Of a DNA stretch of 64,000 nt, positions 1 to 11,802 are shown piece by piece; within the stretch, counting starts at the first letter, position 1, and each line of letters opens with the position of its first letter. Position numbers and translations under genes: made by a program. Source of the stretch: Dermatemys mawii (lineage: Eukaryota; Chordata; Testudines; Dermatemydidae); NCBI GenBank assembly GCA_007922305.1, contig ML677374.1:6557619-6621618 (forward strand). Direction: 5' to 3'. A model generated the notes under the pieces. That model saw nothing but the letters and a program-made list of their open reading frames with translations. It made no database searches and was not told the DNA's origin.

Positions 1-1111
1 CTAAAGGGAATATAAAAGGCGTTTCTTCCTGCAGCATTGTGTAACTGAGTGGTGCAGTGTCATCTGGCCAGATGTGGTTTTTGCATGTTTTCTAGTTGCT
101 GGTTTATCGTAGCATCCGTGTTTGCTATATAGAAAATAATTACGTGTTGGCTACCTTAGCTGTAGGACATCATTCATATAATTTATGCAGCAGATGCAAT
201 GCACTTGCTAGTTAGACTTCCATTCGCTTCATTATTTTGATGTTAATCATAGATTGTTGGACATTTCATGAGATCTCCTCATTGAGACACACATTTTTAT
301 TCTGTAACTGAAATTATGGCGATGAAGGGCATTCTTTATGTAGTCAGACATATAAGCAATTTAAAAAAAGGAATTAATATTCAAACAACATCATTCAAGT
401 ATCCATTTACCTTTTTCAAGGGGTTGCTTTCACCTATGCATTGAATTCACTTCAGATTATCAGGGTCGGTTTATTTCACATCTATATTTTCAAAAAATTA
501 ATAGCATGATTATAATTATATTTATAAATTAAATAATATTATAATTTTAGCTCTTTTGTTTTGTCCTTCGTTTGCTGGCCAGTTCTCTTTTGTTGGAATA
601 ATATACAGGAAATTGAAAAAGTAGTTTGTGTGGGGATCTTTTTGAAATTTTGGACTCTAGTCACAAAAACATGTCTAACAAATATGAAAACTAATGTTCA
701 TTAAGGGCATTCTATCCTAGTGTGTGTGGTTGCCTGCCTTTTGGTAGGAAAGACTGCGTGTAAACAGCCATTAAAAATACTGCGTTTATGTTAGGAATTT
801 TGAGGTTGACAAAATCTGTCTGCTAATTCATTTGCAACCGGGTGGGAAGGGGGGAAGCATGTGGAAAGGATGTGTTTTTAGGTTTTATTGTAAAATAAAA
901 AGATTTATGCCTTTAATCAAAAACAGTGATTTTCAACCTCCTTTTCATTTGCAGACCCTAAAAAATTTCATATGGAGGTGTGGACCCCTCTAGAAATCTT
1001 AGGGATAGTCTATGGGCCCTCTGGTTGAAAACTGCTGCTCTAAAGAATATAACTGTGTGATTTCAGGCAACTCTAGCTGTTCTGTAATCGGTTCGCATCA
1101 ATATGGCAGCG

Positions 1112-1216
1112 TTGCCTAGCAGCATGAGCACAGGATTGGGAGGAGATCCTGGGTTCTAATCCTGTTGTGGACGTGGGCAAAATGGGGATAATGATACTTA
1201 ACCTACGTGGAGTGTC
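1112..1216 (+). mobile_element. MIR/CORE-type SINE fragment
   Basis: Shows gatcctgggttctaatcc then caaaatggggataatgatac. Confidence 0.55.
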
Positions 1217-2320
1217 TTGAGGAGCAGTGTGTGTTTCTGTGGCTCTTCACTGTGATATGAATCGGAGGATGAGCAAGCCAGTGGTTTCTGACCCCTACAG
1301 GGAATGCTGCCCCTACAACTCCTGCATCTGTGTGCTGAATGAGGGTGATCATAGTTGTAAAGTTTTGGGGTTTTTTCCATACAATCCACTGTTGTGGGAT
1401 ATTCCTTTGTCTCTTTTATTTTTCTTTTCCCACCAAACAAACCACACTCTTGCAGCCACACAGGTGGTACAAATTGCATTAGAAGAGTGGGTTCTTTAAC
1501 GTTAATAGGGCTGCTGAATGAAGAGTCAGATGAAACCCAGGTTATGCCAGGCGATGGAGCTGTGAGAGGGTATGAAACCCTTCTGGATGTATCTAATACC
1601 CCATATTCTCACTCTTTGGAGATGGCTCAGAAGAAATGCACAAATAATTAAGCCAAGGTATTTACACACACATGTTTTATGGCAAATTGGTATGTGGTTC
1701 GTAATCATTTTTTCCCCAGAAACAGGTTTTATGGTAATACAGTAAAAATATTAAATTAGAAAATGCCTCACTAAGGGTGATAAAACCTTACTACAGTGGA
1801 AATAGGTAATTATCCCCTCTACAGGCTAAATGACAGTTTAAAAGAAATAAAAATGTTAGTGCTCATTACTTGCTTTTGTAGGTTGCAATAAAGGGTAAGT
1901 TAAATTTTAATTCAAGGAAGACCCTTGTATCGACCTGCTCCTTCCACACACTCTTCCTCAGGTGTAAGTACTATTAATTACCCAGTCTAAGTTATTCCTC
2001 CGCTCGTGGCTAACACCAATACCCTTTTGTGCTAAAGTCACCTTTCCCTTGCTGACTTGGGGTGGGGTGTTTCGACTCACTGGCTCAAATCTGATTTTTA
2101 ATATATGTGGGTGTGGGGGAGGAATTTTATGTTTTTTAGCCCAAATCCGAGTTCATTATGCATAGCCTTCAGGGGCCTGAAAGTCTTAAAACCCACACTT
2201 ACCCCGGTGAATTGAAACAGAGACAAGGTTAAACCTGGAGGATTGATGAGTTTTACTCTCTACGTGGTGAAATCCTGCAGAGGGGAGATGCTGCAGGGGA
2301 AAGGTAGCCTATACAGCAGC

Positions 2321-2337
2321 AATAATAATAATAATAA
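2321..2337. repeat. (AAT)n microsatellite
   Basis: About five and a half AAT units. Confidence 0.8.
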
Positions 2338-2989
2338 AAGCTTGGCATTTTTTTGTCTGGCTAAAATGTTTCTTACAATCCACCTCCCCCTTGCCCATTT
2401 GCAAATAACCTCTCTCTGCACAGTGTAATCTCAGCACCAGCAGCAGTCAGTGCTCAGAGCTGGCTGGTTGGTTGTTTCACACCTGGAATTTTCAGGTAGC
2501 CCTGCTAGAATTTTGACTTCAATATGGCGCACACAGGTCCAGGCCTGTGAACCTAAAGGGCTTGTTGTTATCCATTCTTACGTGCGAGGGTGCAGCCCAG
2601 CAGAGCAGTCTGGATGGTGTGGCAGGACCATACTGCGTGCAGCGTACTAGTTATCTCTATGCTGTGCCTGGCAGAACTTGGTGTTCTGATGATTGGAGCT
2701 TCTCTGTGTTCAGGCAACAGCACACGTGTGAGGAAGATGCAGTGTTACTTTGAATGCCCCTAGCCGAACTTGCTTGCTTCAAAAATGATTTTGGTAATCT
2801 TGGTCCCCGAGGTCAACGTCAATGGAATGCTGATTCCTGAACTCCCCTGCCCTCAGTGTAAACCAAGTAACCAAACAAAAATGAGAGAAACTTTGAGATA
2901 TCGGTGCCCCACTAGAGAGAAAGGGTCACAACCCAGGCTGACAGCAAATGTTCAAGCTAGTAGTTACTGCTATTGGCAGGTGCCTGCTT

Positions 2990-3030
2990 GAGAGAGAGAG
3001 AGAGAGACTGAGTGTGTGTGTGTGTGTGTG
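2990..3030. repeat. Compound (GA)n-(GT)n microsatellite
   Basis: A GA tract (2990-3008) is followed by a GT tract (3012-3030). Confidence 0.9.
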
Positions 3031-3799
3031 TTTAAATGTCATTAGCACTGGGGAATGGGGGGAAGAACTAACTGGCTGTGTGGGGGAGGAGGCAGGGCAG
3101 TGACTTTACATTTCAAAGTGCTTCTCTGTTAAGCTGAGTTTAGCCTGAAATGTGTCATTTGATTTAGCCCTGGATTTTTGGGCATGTGTTTGTGCACTCA
3201 AAAACCAACCGAATCCAGAGGCTTGCCATTCAAAGCAGGCCCAGTCTCCTTAGCACAAACCACCAGCCTTTTTCGTGGTTTGGCTGCCAGATGCAGGCAG
3301 GTAGGTCTCACCTGCTGTGCCGCTGAATGGATTGCGCATGTTGGCGCATTCTTCTGTGGCTATTGCAGTGTGAGTGTCTGATGAGAGCCCAGCAGGGGCG
3401 TGGATGGGCTGGCTGCTGGTGATTTGTGTGCGCATCTTAAATGTGATGTGGGTTTTGGTAGGTGGGGAGGTAGGTGCTTCAGAATAGTGCAATGGCTCCC
3501 AACCAGGGCTAACTGCATCTTGGGGGAATCTGGTTTGGATCATTCCTATGTACAGAACTGAATTTAGCAGAGTCCCTGTTTCCTGTTCTAGCCATTCCGA
3601 TATGTCCTACTGCAGCGATTCTCAGCCTTTTGCATCCTGTTGTCTTAGTGGTACTCTCCTCCCATCTAACCCTAATGAAAGGGGCCTCATGTCCCCATAT
3701 TGCCAACCGATGTTCTGATGAAAGGTTTGTGACTCCCTTTTCTGTATAACGACCCTCTTCTGCACCAGGTACATGGAACCCAGAATGTACAATAGTGGA

Positions 3800-3995
3800 A
3801 GGGCGGCCATGTGGGAAAGGCTCAGGACTGGGACTCGGAAGACTTGGTTTCCACTCCTGCTTCTGCTTTTGGATGTCAGTCCCTCACTCTTTCGCTTCCC
3901 CATCTGTAAAATGGGGAGGAATATGTCCCTAACTCACAAACGGACTGTGAACATAAATATCTTAATGACTGTGAGGCACTTAGATACCCCTGCTA
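3800..3995 (+). mobile_element. MIR/CORE-type SINE
   Basis: Shows ggactcggaagacttggttt, then ccccatctgtaaaatgggga and gactgtgaggcacttagata. One of the better preserved copies. Confidence 0.7.
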
Positions 3996-6325
3996 TGACC
4001 CACATAGACCTATCTAGACAGACACCTCTTAAATTCAGAGGAAACAATATTCTGCAAAATCTCCTTGGCTCTCAGAAAGTTTGGCAGCAGCTTTCTACTC
4101 GCTTTGTAAGCAGAGTCAATGCTGTGGATTGGACTGCTTCTGTTTTAGTGCTGGAGGCCCCCAAAATGTGTTCTCCCAGGTCTAAGGGGTTTGTTCTGTT
4201 GGGATCTGTTCTGGCTGATGATAGAGGTGTTGGAAAATGAGTTAACTGGCTGGCTTTGTACCTTAACACAAGACTGGATCCTAGCAAAGAGTCCGAAATG
4301 GCGGTAAGCCCTAGTGTAAAAATGTATGTGCCTGGTGGGTGTGAGCCCAGGACAGAGACAGCAGCTGCGGATCATTAGGGCTTCTCTGCTGACCGCTGAG
4401 CTGGAGTTGGAATGCAGGGGATGGGAAAAGTGTACACGTGAGCATCTGCTGGTGTGAGTAGCGGAGTTTGACTGGAGAACCTTCATTGGGACGTAACAGG
4501 GCCCAGGGCTCTAGTGGGGCAATAATCAGTGCATATGCCTCTCTGTTTCATGAGACCTCAGGAGCCTTGTGTGAGTAGGAAGCCTGCAAAGTGGGTGCAT
4601 TTGGCAGTAGAATGTGTCTTTCTGAGGCCGTTTGCTGCAGTATGATTAGTCCTCCTGGGTGTTTAAAATGAGCTGTGTCGGGGTTGGAGAGGGAGGCAAG
4701 GAATGAAATTGGTGACGTTGCCTTAAAAGGTTCCAAACCACTCAGCCTTTCAAGTTACTTTGACATGAGCAACCGGCGTATGTTTGTCAGCTTTGCCCAC
4801 CTGAGTGTGAAATGATGTTCTATCAAAACACCGGTTTCAGCATTTCCCTCGCCGCTCCTGACACGTGAACCCTGCTGCGGACAGTAACTGCTGCTTTCTG
4901 CCCAGGAATTTCACTGATATTGCAGTACAAGTGGAAACATTTGCTCAGTGGTAATGATGGGGTCTGACTCAAGCAAGCAAGGCAGGGTTGGAAGGCTATG
5001 ATTGTGAAGGACTAAATAGCATCGCTCGCTGCATTTTCCCCTCTGCCCCCAGTCAAATGATGGAGTCTTAAAGTCACAACGTCCTTTTTGTCAGTAAAAC
5101 TGCCTGCTTTATGCTATCTAATTTCTCAGCTGAAACAGCAAATGACAATGATATTTATCGGTTAAGGGGCAGGGAGATTGCAAACTATAGCAGAGACAGG
5201 GTAACACAGCGCTCTTTAGTTAGTTAAAAAGCGCGATGAAGATGCTGAATTTAAAGCCGTGGTCTGTGGTGGAATCACAGGGCTCTTTATATTGGGCAGG
5301 GGAGTTTGGTTTGTTTATTCCACTGGCTGTTCTGCATTTATACAATCTAAAGATGAGAGGGAGACAGAAGACAGAGAGTTTCACCCCTGTCCCTGGTGTT
5401 ATTAACACGCCATATTGAGTTTTCACACTTAAACCAGCTAATGTCGTTGGAAGAAGCTGTGCCTCTCTAGAGCTACTGGCCTCCCTGACTCCGCCGTTCA
5501 CTACAAAACTGCTGCTGTCTCTCACCAGAACCTAAACTTCCCCACTTCCGCCCTCTCTTGCCCCCCCCCCCTCGGGCTGGCTGCAAATCTGCATCGCAAA
5601 CAAAGCTTGGCTGGGCCTAGCAAAGAATTACTCTTCCTCACTCCTCCTCACGGCGGTTGGTCGTGTCTGAAGGACCTGCCTGGCACAGTCTCTCCCCCCG
5701 TCCCCGCAAGCCATGTCAGTTGAGCCTTTCCAGGATTCTAGGTCTGCCATCTTGCTTTCTTCGGATCTAGAGTTTGCCAATTTTTTCAAATGTCGGCTCC
5801 ATTTTTTCAGAGTCTGGGGTTGGGTTTTTTTGAGCCTGTCATAGATTACACCATTCTTTCTCTCTCTCTCTGTCAGAAGCTCCAGTTGCAGTATCATAAT
5901 TAAGGCTGAGTGGATCTTTGCACTGAAAGCACGAATTCAACCACTAAATACAGCTATTTCACCTCCCTCCCCCAAATTGCAATGCTTATTCTGACTAAAT
6001 AATGATTTTTTTAGAGTTTGCCATTTAACTGGATAATTAGCTTATGAGTTAAAATTGATTTAAAAAGTGGGCCCTTAAGAAATGTAGCACCATATATCTG
6101 ACTTTTTTGTCCTTAATGATCTTATAAAAGAGATAATGTCAGTTCTTCCAGTTTCCCATATGGTTAAAACAGACTGAAATCTCATGCAATGGTTACCTTT
6201 GAAGCTAGCATTTCAGGCTGAATGGCCATTGTTTGCAGCTGTTCTTCATAATTTAAAGTTGCCTCTTTAGCAGAGGCTGGCTGATGAGTAATACTCTTGT
6301 ACTGCATATTCCACAAAGAATTCAC

Positions 6326-6475
6326 CTTTTTCAAAATGGCAGCTGCCTCAAATCATTTTCAATAGGAGTGAAGGTAAAATTGCCTGTAGCAAAGATGTCC
6401 TTTTTCAAAATGGCCACCTGCCTCTCATTGTTTCCACTTAGCTGTGAAGCCAAGCTTGCCTGAGCCAAGATGGTG
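6326..6475. repeat. Diverged ~75-bp tandem duplication
   Basis: ctttttcaaaatggc starts at 6326 and again at 6400. Further matches (ttgcctg, aagatg) recur at the same 74-76 bp spacing. Confidence 0.6.
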
Positions 6476-8834
6476 GCCTCCTGGGCTGTCCCGCACTCTG
6501 GGGTTATTAAATGTTAAATTGGTCTAAATAAGTTCCCTTCCTTTTGGGATTGAACGGATTACCTATTTAGCTCTTCAGTTCCCTGAGTGTTGCAGGGAAC
6601 ACTGCTGAGTCTAGGTCTCTTGTGTGGAGAACTTCTGACACACTAGCCAGAGGCCCTTGGCCAGTGTTAGACAACTTGTCTGCCTGGGTGTTTCTAATGC
6701 AGACAGTGTGGTAAATGTGGCTAAGAAATTTATGTAAAGCTTACAGTAAGTGTCCCATATCTCCCTTGTATTGCTCAGTCAAAGTGGAGGTGCATTTCTT
6801 GTGTGGTTTTGTTAGTTGTGATCTTCAGGAAAGTGATGCCAAGCCATTCTTTAGGGCTGTTTGAGAATGCTGTTAATGTAATACATCCTCGTGCACACGT
6901 GTGTGTATAAAAATTATACATACCCTGTACAGGTATCACAATATTAACAATAATCTCTCTTTATATTCTGGTAGCACCTAGGGGCCCCTATTAAGATTGC
7001 TGCCCTTTAGTACTAATACTGCAAGTGTACACAGATATAGGCAGTGCCAGGCTAAACAGAGAAATCAGATGAAGGGGATAGGGCATACAAATAAGTGCTT
7101 TCCTCTACAGCCGATAAGTCTGTCTACTGTATAAATGTGTCATGCATAATAATCTAGTATGTGATGTGCCACTCTGCACAATATTTCTTAGGAAACCACT
7201 TAAATTTTTAATAGACATAATGGCCCAAATCTCAACCCTTCTGAGCTGGAGGAAGGTCTAAATTTCATACTTTGGCCCCATCTCTCGTTAATTAATGAAC
7301 TAGACAGAAAATGTCCCTCTTCTCCCCCATCCCAGTGAAATCATGGCTGAAGAGTTCCTGGCCTGAGTTTTGGGTGATCCTCACCTCTGATTTTATTAAA
7401 AATTCTTTGTTTTTATAATCCTAGATGATGTTAGCAGCACAGGCAAGGAGGTAGTTTCTCTTCTGTGAGTTTTACCTGCTGTTATCTCTGTGTCCTCTCT
7501 ACTTTGAGTACTAGTGGGAGCTCAGAATGTAGCCCCGTCCAAATGCTTTTTCCTTAAGGGTTCTCTAGATTGCCATGACCACATGAATTTCTCTTTTGCA
7601 GCTGAAGTTTGTAAATAAATGGGCCCCCAATTTATCCATCTACCTTCCCTGACTGCTTAGGTTTTAAGCTTAAAAATAATGAAAGAAAAACCAGCCAGTG
7701 ATGTGGTGATTTTGAAAGAGAAACTCGCTTCTCTTATCAGAACTGCTGCATATGTGATATTAATTGGAATCTTGTTGCTGGGTCATTTTCATTGTTTTTC
7801 AAGTACCGTCAAATCCAAGAAAATATATGAAAACTAAATTATAGTCCCACATAGGCTGTCTGATTGAATCCTCCTTATGGCATTGCATTCTCATACAGCC
7901 TATTAAAATATTCAATCTTGTTTTCTTACTTGAAGAGGCTGTCTGTAAAGGGCAAACTTACAGAAAACCTCATTCCCTAGAGAGATGGTATCCAGCCACA
8001 CTGAAATATTTACATATTTCTGTACTGCATGTGATTGGTCTTATGCAAGTCCTTCCCTACACTTGCATTTATTAATAAAGATTGTTGAATGCATTTTTAA
8101 TTATATGGCGGCCTTTTCATTTGAAGCGGTGGATGGTAGCACTGCCTGCCTTTTGCTTCCAATTTGACCTTGAAAAGTTACTCCCTCCTCCCCCTTCCTC
8201 CTTTTTTCCCCAGGACAGAGCTTTATCGATCGTTGTTTGGAAAAATCACGCATCGCGAAGAGCCCAAGCAGAATTAGGATCAAGCCTTTGCAGAAGGAAA
8301 ACATATGCACAGACACTTACTTTTGTTCTCTGCGTTTGGCGAATGCCCAGTGGGAGCCTTCGTGTGCATTTGGACTCTTGCATCTGTGCTGCCGGAAGCT
8401 GCCACCATGTTGTCACATCTGGTCTGTTTGATATGTGGCCGTTTGTAGATCACAGCTCCACTCCTGTGGGTCACTTAGTGATGGCCGCAGTGAGGTTCAC
8501 TGAGAGCTTTTAGCCGTGTGGTAGCCCACAACTTGGATTTCAGGACCGGCGTGAAGTGGATTATGTCATGTCCAGGGAAGCACTATCACCCTGTCTTTTT
8601 AAGTTCACTCAGAAAGTGTCATGTCTTGTCTTGTCTGTTAGGATGTCTTGTGATTTGCTGAGGATTATTTTATTTCATGCGGCCCCTGTAGCTGAAGTGC
8701 GCAGTACCAGAGTTAAGACGGAGATGTACCCTGGCAAGCAGGCACTCACGTATATTTTTTTTGCAATTCAGTTTAGAATCCATCCATGCCAATTAAAGAA
8801 CATACAATGCCCTTCCCTTTTTGACCCTCTTGTA

Positions 8835-8915
8835 TGTATGGCCCTGCTCCTGCAATCTTATCCGCACAAGCAGACCCTTATGCCTGTCTAGGATCCCACT
8901 GAAATTCGTGGAACC
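8835..8915 (+). repeat. Diverged 'gccctgctcctgcaatct' repeat
   Basis: Resembles a turtle/bird interspersed phrase about cctgcaatcct-tactcacacaag. Highly diverged, weak call. Confidence 0.25.
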
Positions 8916-9657
8916 TATGTTTGTGTTAAACCTTCATTTGAAATGCACAGTTCTGCTGCAGTATTTTAGAATGCTGCAAGCTGACTCAGACACGCAGGCT
9001 AAAATGCCATTAATATTGCTGGAAAAAGGCACTCCCCATCAGTGGGTAGCTTGAATTTTGAAGAGTCCAAACTCCTGGGCTTCCAAAAGGACTGCTTATT
9101 ATGCATAAAGGGTCAGTCATGGAATGGCTCCCAGCTGAACACAGGCCGATATCCACGACTAGGGATATTTTTGCAATTGGAAAATGTTTGTGAAGTTTCA
9201 GTGCAGCATTGATCGTGCACGCCATTATTTTTGCTGATCAGGGGTCTCTGAGGCCTGTTCCTTTTCTGCCCACTAGTGACAGCCTTTCTGCAGAGGTTAG
9301 TGCCGGTGTAAATCTGGCAAGAGGAGATGATTCACTTGTTTTTTTTTTTTACATCAGAAGGTCAAAAGCTGAAAATTAAATTCCAATAAGGGGAATTTAT
9401 TAGCCTGCTGTGACCAATCTCCGATGAAGATGATCTTGAATAAATAATGTGTGCATATGTTTGTAGTATAATAACGCGATGGCCATTGCATTTACTTGTT
9501 TAACTACATTTGCTCTGTTTTGTTCTTTAAATGATCTGATTAAAATAGCCTGTACATTGAGTAACCAAGTCTTGACAGTGCAGCAAATGCATCCAATGTG
9601 TCCAAATGTGGATTTGAGGGATACATGCTAGTTGAATTAAGCAACTCTCTTCAATGG

Positions 9658-9680
9658 TTTTTTTTTTTTTTTTTTTTTTT
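9658..9680. repeat. 23-T homopolymer
   Basis: An uninterrupted run of T. Confidence 0.95.
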
Positions 9681-9789
9681 GAGTTGTTAACCAGTTACTT
9701 ATTTTAATGCCCAACAAAGGCATCTGTATTCTTTTGGCTCATTCAGTTACATTTACAGAGCAGCTGTCATGTCAGGATCTTGAAGAGTT

Positions 9790-9935
9790 CTGTGAACAGT
9801 GCTTAAATCTCGTGACACCTCTGATGGTAGGTAAGCATTGTTTTAGCCATTTCACAGATGGGCTAACTGAGAAATGAAGAGGCTGCTGCCACAAGGTCAG
9901 TTGGTGAGATGAGGCCTGGTTCTCACACCCATTTT
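9790..9935 (-). mobile_element. MIR/CORE-type SINE fragment
   Basis: Reverse orientation: catttcacagatgggctaac and cacaaggtcagttggtgag. Confidence 0.6.
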
Positions 9936-11012
9936 AATTGGTAGACAAGCATTGAATCATCAGTCACATCTTGATGCATTGACAAGGTGATCCTAACAAG
10001 GAAGATTGCAATGGTAGTGATATATTCTCCATCTGAATTTGAGAACTTATCTCAGGTCTTTGGCTTGCGCTAGTATGTGGTAAATTAATAAGGCCAATTA
10101 ATAATGTGCATAGTGCTTTTTATCTTGAAGGACTCCACAGCACTTCTGCAAAAACGTAACAGTATGCAATTTTTTTTTTTGCATGTTTATTCGATCACTT
10201 AAAACTGTCTGTTTTGCTATGAAGTTTGTCTGTCCATAATAAGACAAAGAAGATAAAAAGGTGTTCACTTCTTTAGAACTTCTCAGTGTTCATCTATTGG
10301 GGGCTGGGTGAAAGCACTGGCCAAAATTTTCAAAAATGCCAACATGTACGTTCCTAAATAAAGTAGCTGAATTTTACCTGAGTGAGAGCCGTATAGAGCG
10401 CTGCACGGGTGGAAATCAGGCCACTTAGATACTAATATATCTCAGCAGGAGCTATTTCAGCTTTGATTATAACATAACCTCCTTGGGTATTTTATACATA
10501 ATGTGTTTACTTGTGGGCACCTAATCGGGTGCATGAAAGACATTAATACTGGTTTTCTATAAACATGACAATATGCCAGTATTGGGTTCCCCCCACTATT
10601 GGTACAGTGTCCTGCATGACACTGAAATATCAGTAATTCCAAAATATTTGGAGAAAATATGTGTAATGAGCTAGAACATATGAAAGGTATGAGACAGCAG
10701 AGGTGGTATAAAATACCTAATCATTGCGAGGCAGTTTTAGAATTCAGGATATCACCCTCCTTCCAGCAAAGAATAAATTGGAAACTCTTTTAATTGACAC
10801 AGATCCTGCTATTCAACTGTTACCTGAAAGACAGATTAGTTGATTGATTTGCATTTTAATAAAATCTAATACTTTATTTTTGTGTGTGGGGCTAATGCTG
10901 ATTTTTTAAATGAGTTCAGAACTGTTATCAAGACTGAATTCAGAGGCTTTTTTAATGATGAAAGACGCATCCTTTTCCTTTTGTGTGGAGTTGACCTCTT
11001 TTATTTTGCTAG

Positions 11013-11094
11013 GAACGCTAGGATGGCATGATCCAAACTCTATGCATTGCAGCCGGGCAATAGCCATTAGCTCCATTGCTCGGATGATTCTAAA
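11013..11094 (+). other. Exon-like segment A (82 bp), unknown transcript
   Basis: It is preceded by a pyrimidine-rich tract ending cttttattttgctag and followed by a perfect gtaagt donor. One frame is open throughout (26 full codons, starting after two bases, reading ...WHDPNSMHCSRAIAIS...). Joined to segment B it stays in frame for 26 more codons, then reaches TAA at 11701-11703. No family is recognised. It may be a non-coding RNA exon or chance. Confidence 0.25.
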
Positions 11095-11318
11095 GTAAGT
11101 TGGCCCTGCTCTCCTTCTCTCCTTTGCACTAGACACCTGACATTTGTCTAGCATCACAGCAACAGCAGTAAAAGAGAATAGCAGGGCACTGTAGAACCGT
11201 AACATGGCAGCATAACAATATGGACGTGCCCGTGCTGACACTTACGAGTGAGTTGCATCATAATCCTTTGCTGCCCAAGGGCCAGGTATGGATCAGTGGG
11301 TGGAGGACCCTGGAGATA

Positions 11319-11437
11319 GAGTGACCAAATGTCCTGTTTTTAAAGGAACAATCCCAATTTTTGGATCTTTTTCTTAAATAGGCACCTATTGCCCCCCACC
11401 CCCATCCCGATTTTTCACATTTGCTGTCTGGTCACCC
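11319..11437. mobile_element. Non-autonomous inverted-repeat DNA element flanked by TA
   Basis: The ends are gagtgaccaaat and the complement of tgtctggtcaccc, giving an 8-bp imperfect inverted terminal match plus some internal symmetry. TA lies immediately outside both ends, as for Tc1/mariner insertions. The internal phrase cccgatttttcacatttgct is one I associate with a common turtle repeat. Confidence 0.65.
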
Positions 11438-11624
11438 TACCTGTAGAAAATATAACATTTGTCTTGGGTTTATAAGATATCTGTGTCAAGGTGAGCATTG
11501 ACTTTGTCTTACAAAACATATGTAGTGTGGATGAATAAATCTTTATGTCCAGTTCCATTAAAGCAGTAGTTGAAGGTAGCCTAGAAGCACATTGATTTTT
11601 TTTTTTTCTCTCCTGTCTTTCCAG

Positions 11625-11802
11625 GGCTCTGACTGGTCAAAATTTGCCAGGCAGAAACCTAGCAAATGTCACTGTTGCTCTTTCTATTCTTGGATCCAGA
11701 TAATGACCTTCTGCTATGACGTTTGCAACCCTCTCAGCTGTCCCTGCAATGTACGAGGGCATGGCTAGCAGCGTGGCGAAATCCAGCCACAAAGAGTCAG
11801 GG
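11625..11802 (+). other. Exon-like segment B (178 bp), unknown transcript
   Basis: A strong acceptor (T-rich tract, ctgtctttccag) precedes it and a gtaagt donor follows. It has two partial frames. One continues from segment A and stops at 11701-11703. The other starts at an ATG at 11716 and runs 29 codons (MTFATLSAVPAMYEG...) exactly to the donor. The second half contains several CpGs. Confidence 0.25.

Larger units (their letters stand above)
1..11012. other. Non-coding flank downstream of ACACA, left part
   Basis: No convincing exon was seen on either strand; the longest open frames are 111-155 codons and match no family I know. It is low in CpG and AT-rich in places (1-1000, 5900-7900). 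It contains MIR copies (1112, 3800, 9790), microsatellites (2321, 2990), a diverged duplication (6326-6475) and a 23-T run (9658-9680). Confidence 0.6.

Noticed and set aside
3773..4240. 155-codon plus-strand open frame
   Set aside because: It covers a MIR-type SINE; the frame is a by-product of the repeat.
5561..5571. Poly-C run as a regulatory element
   Set aside because: An 11-C homopolymer alone gives no support for function.
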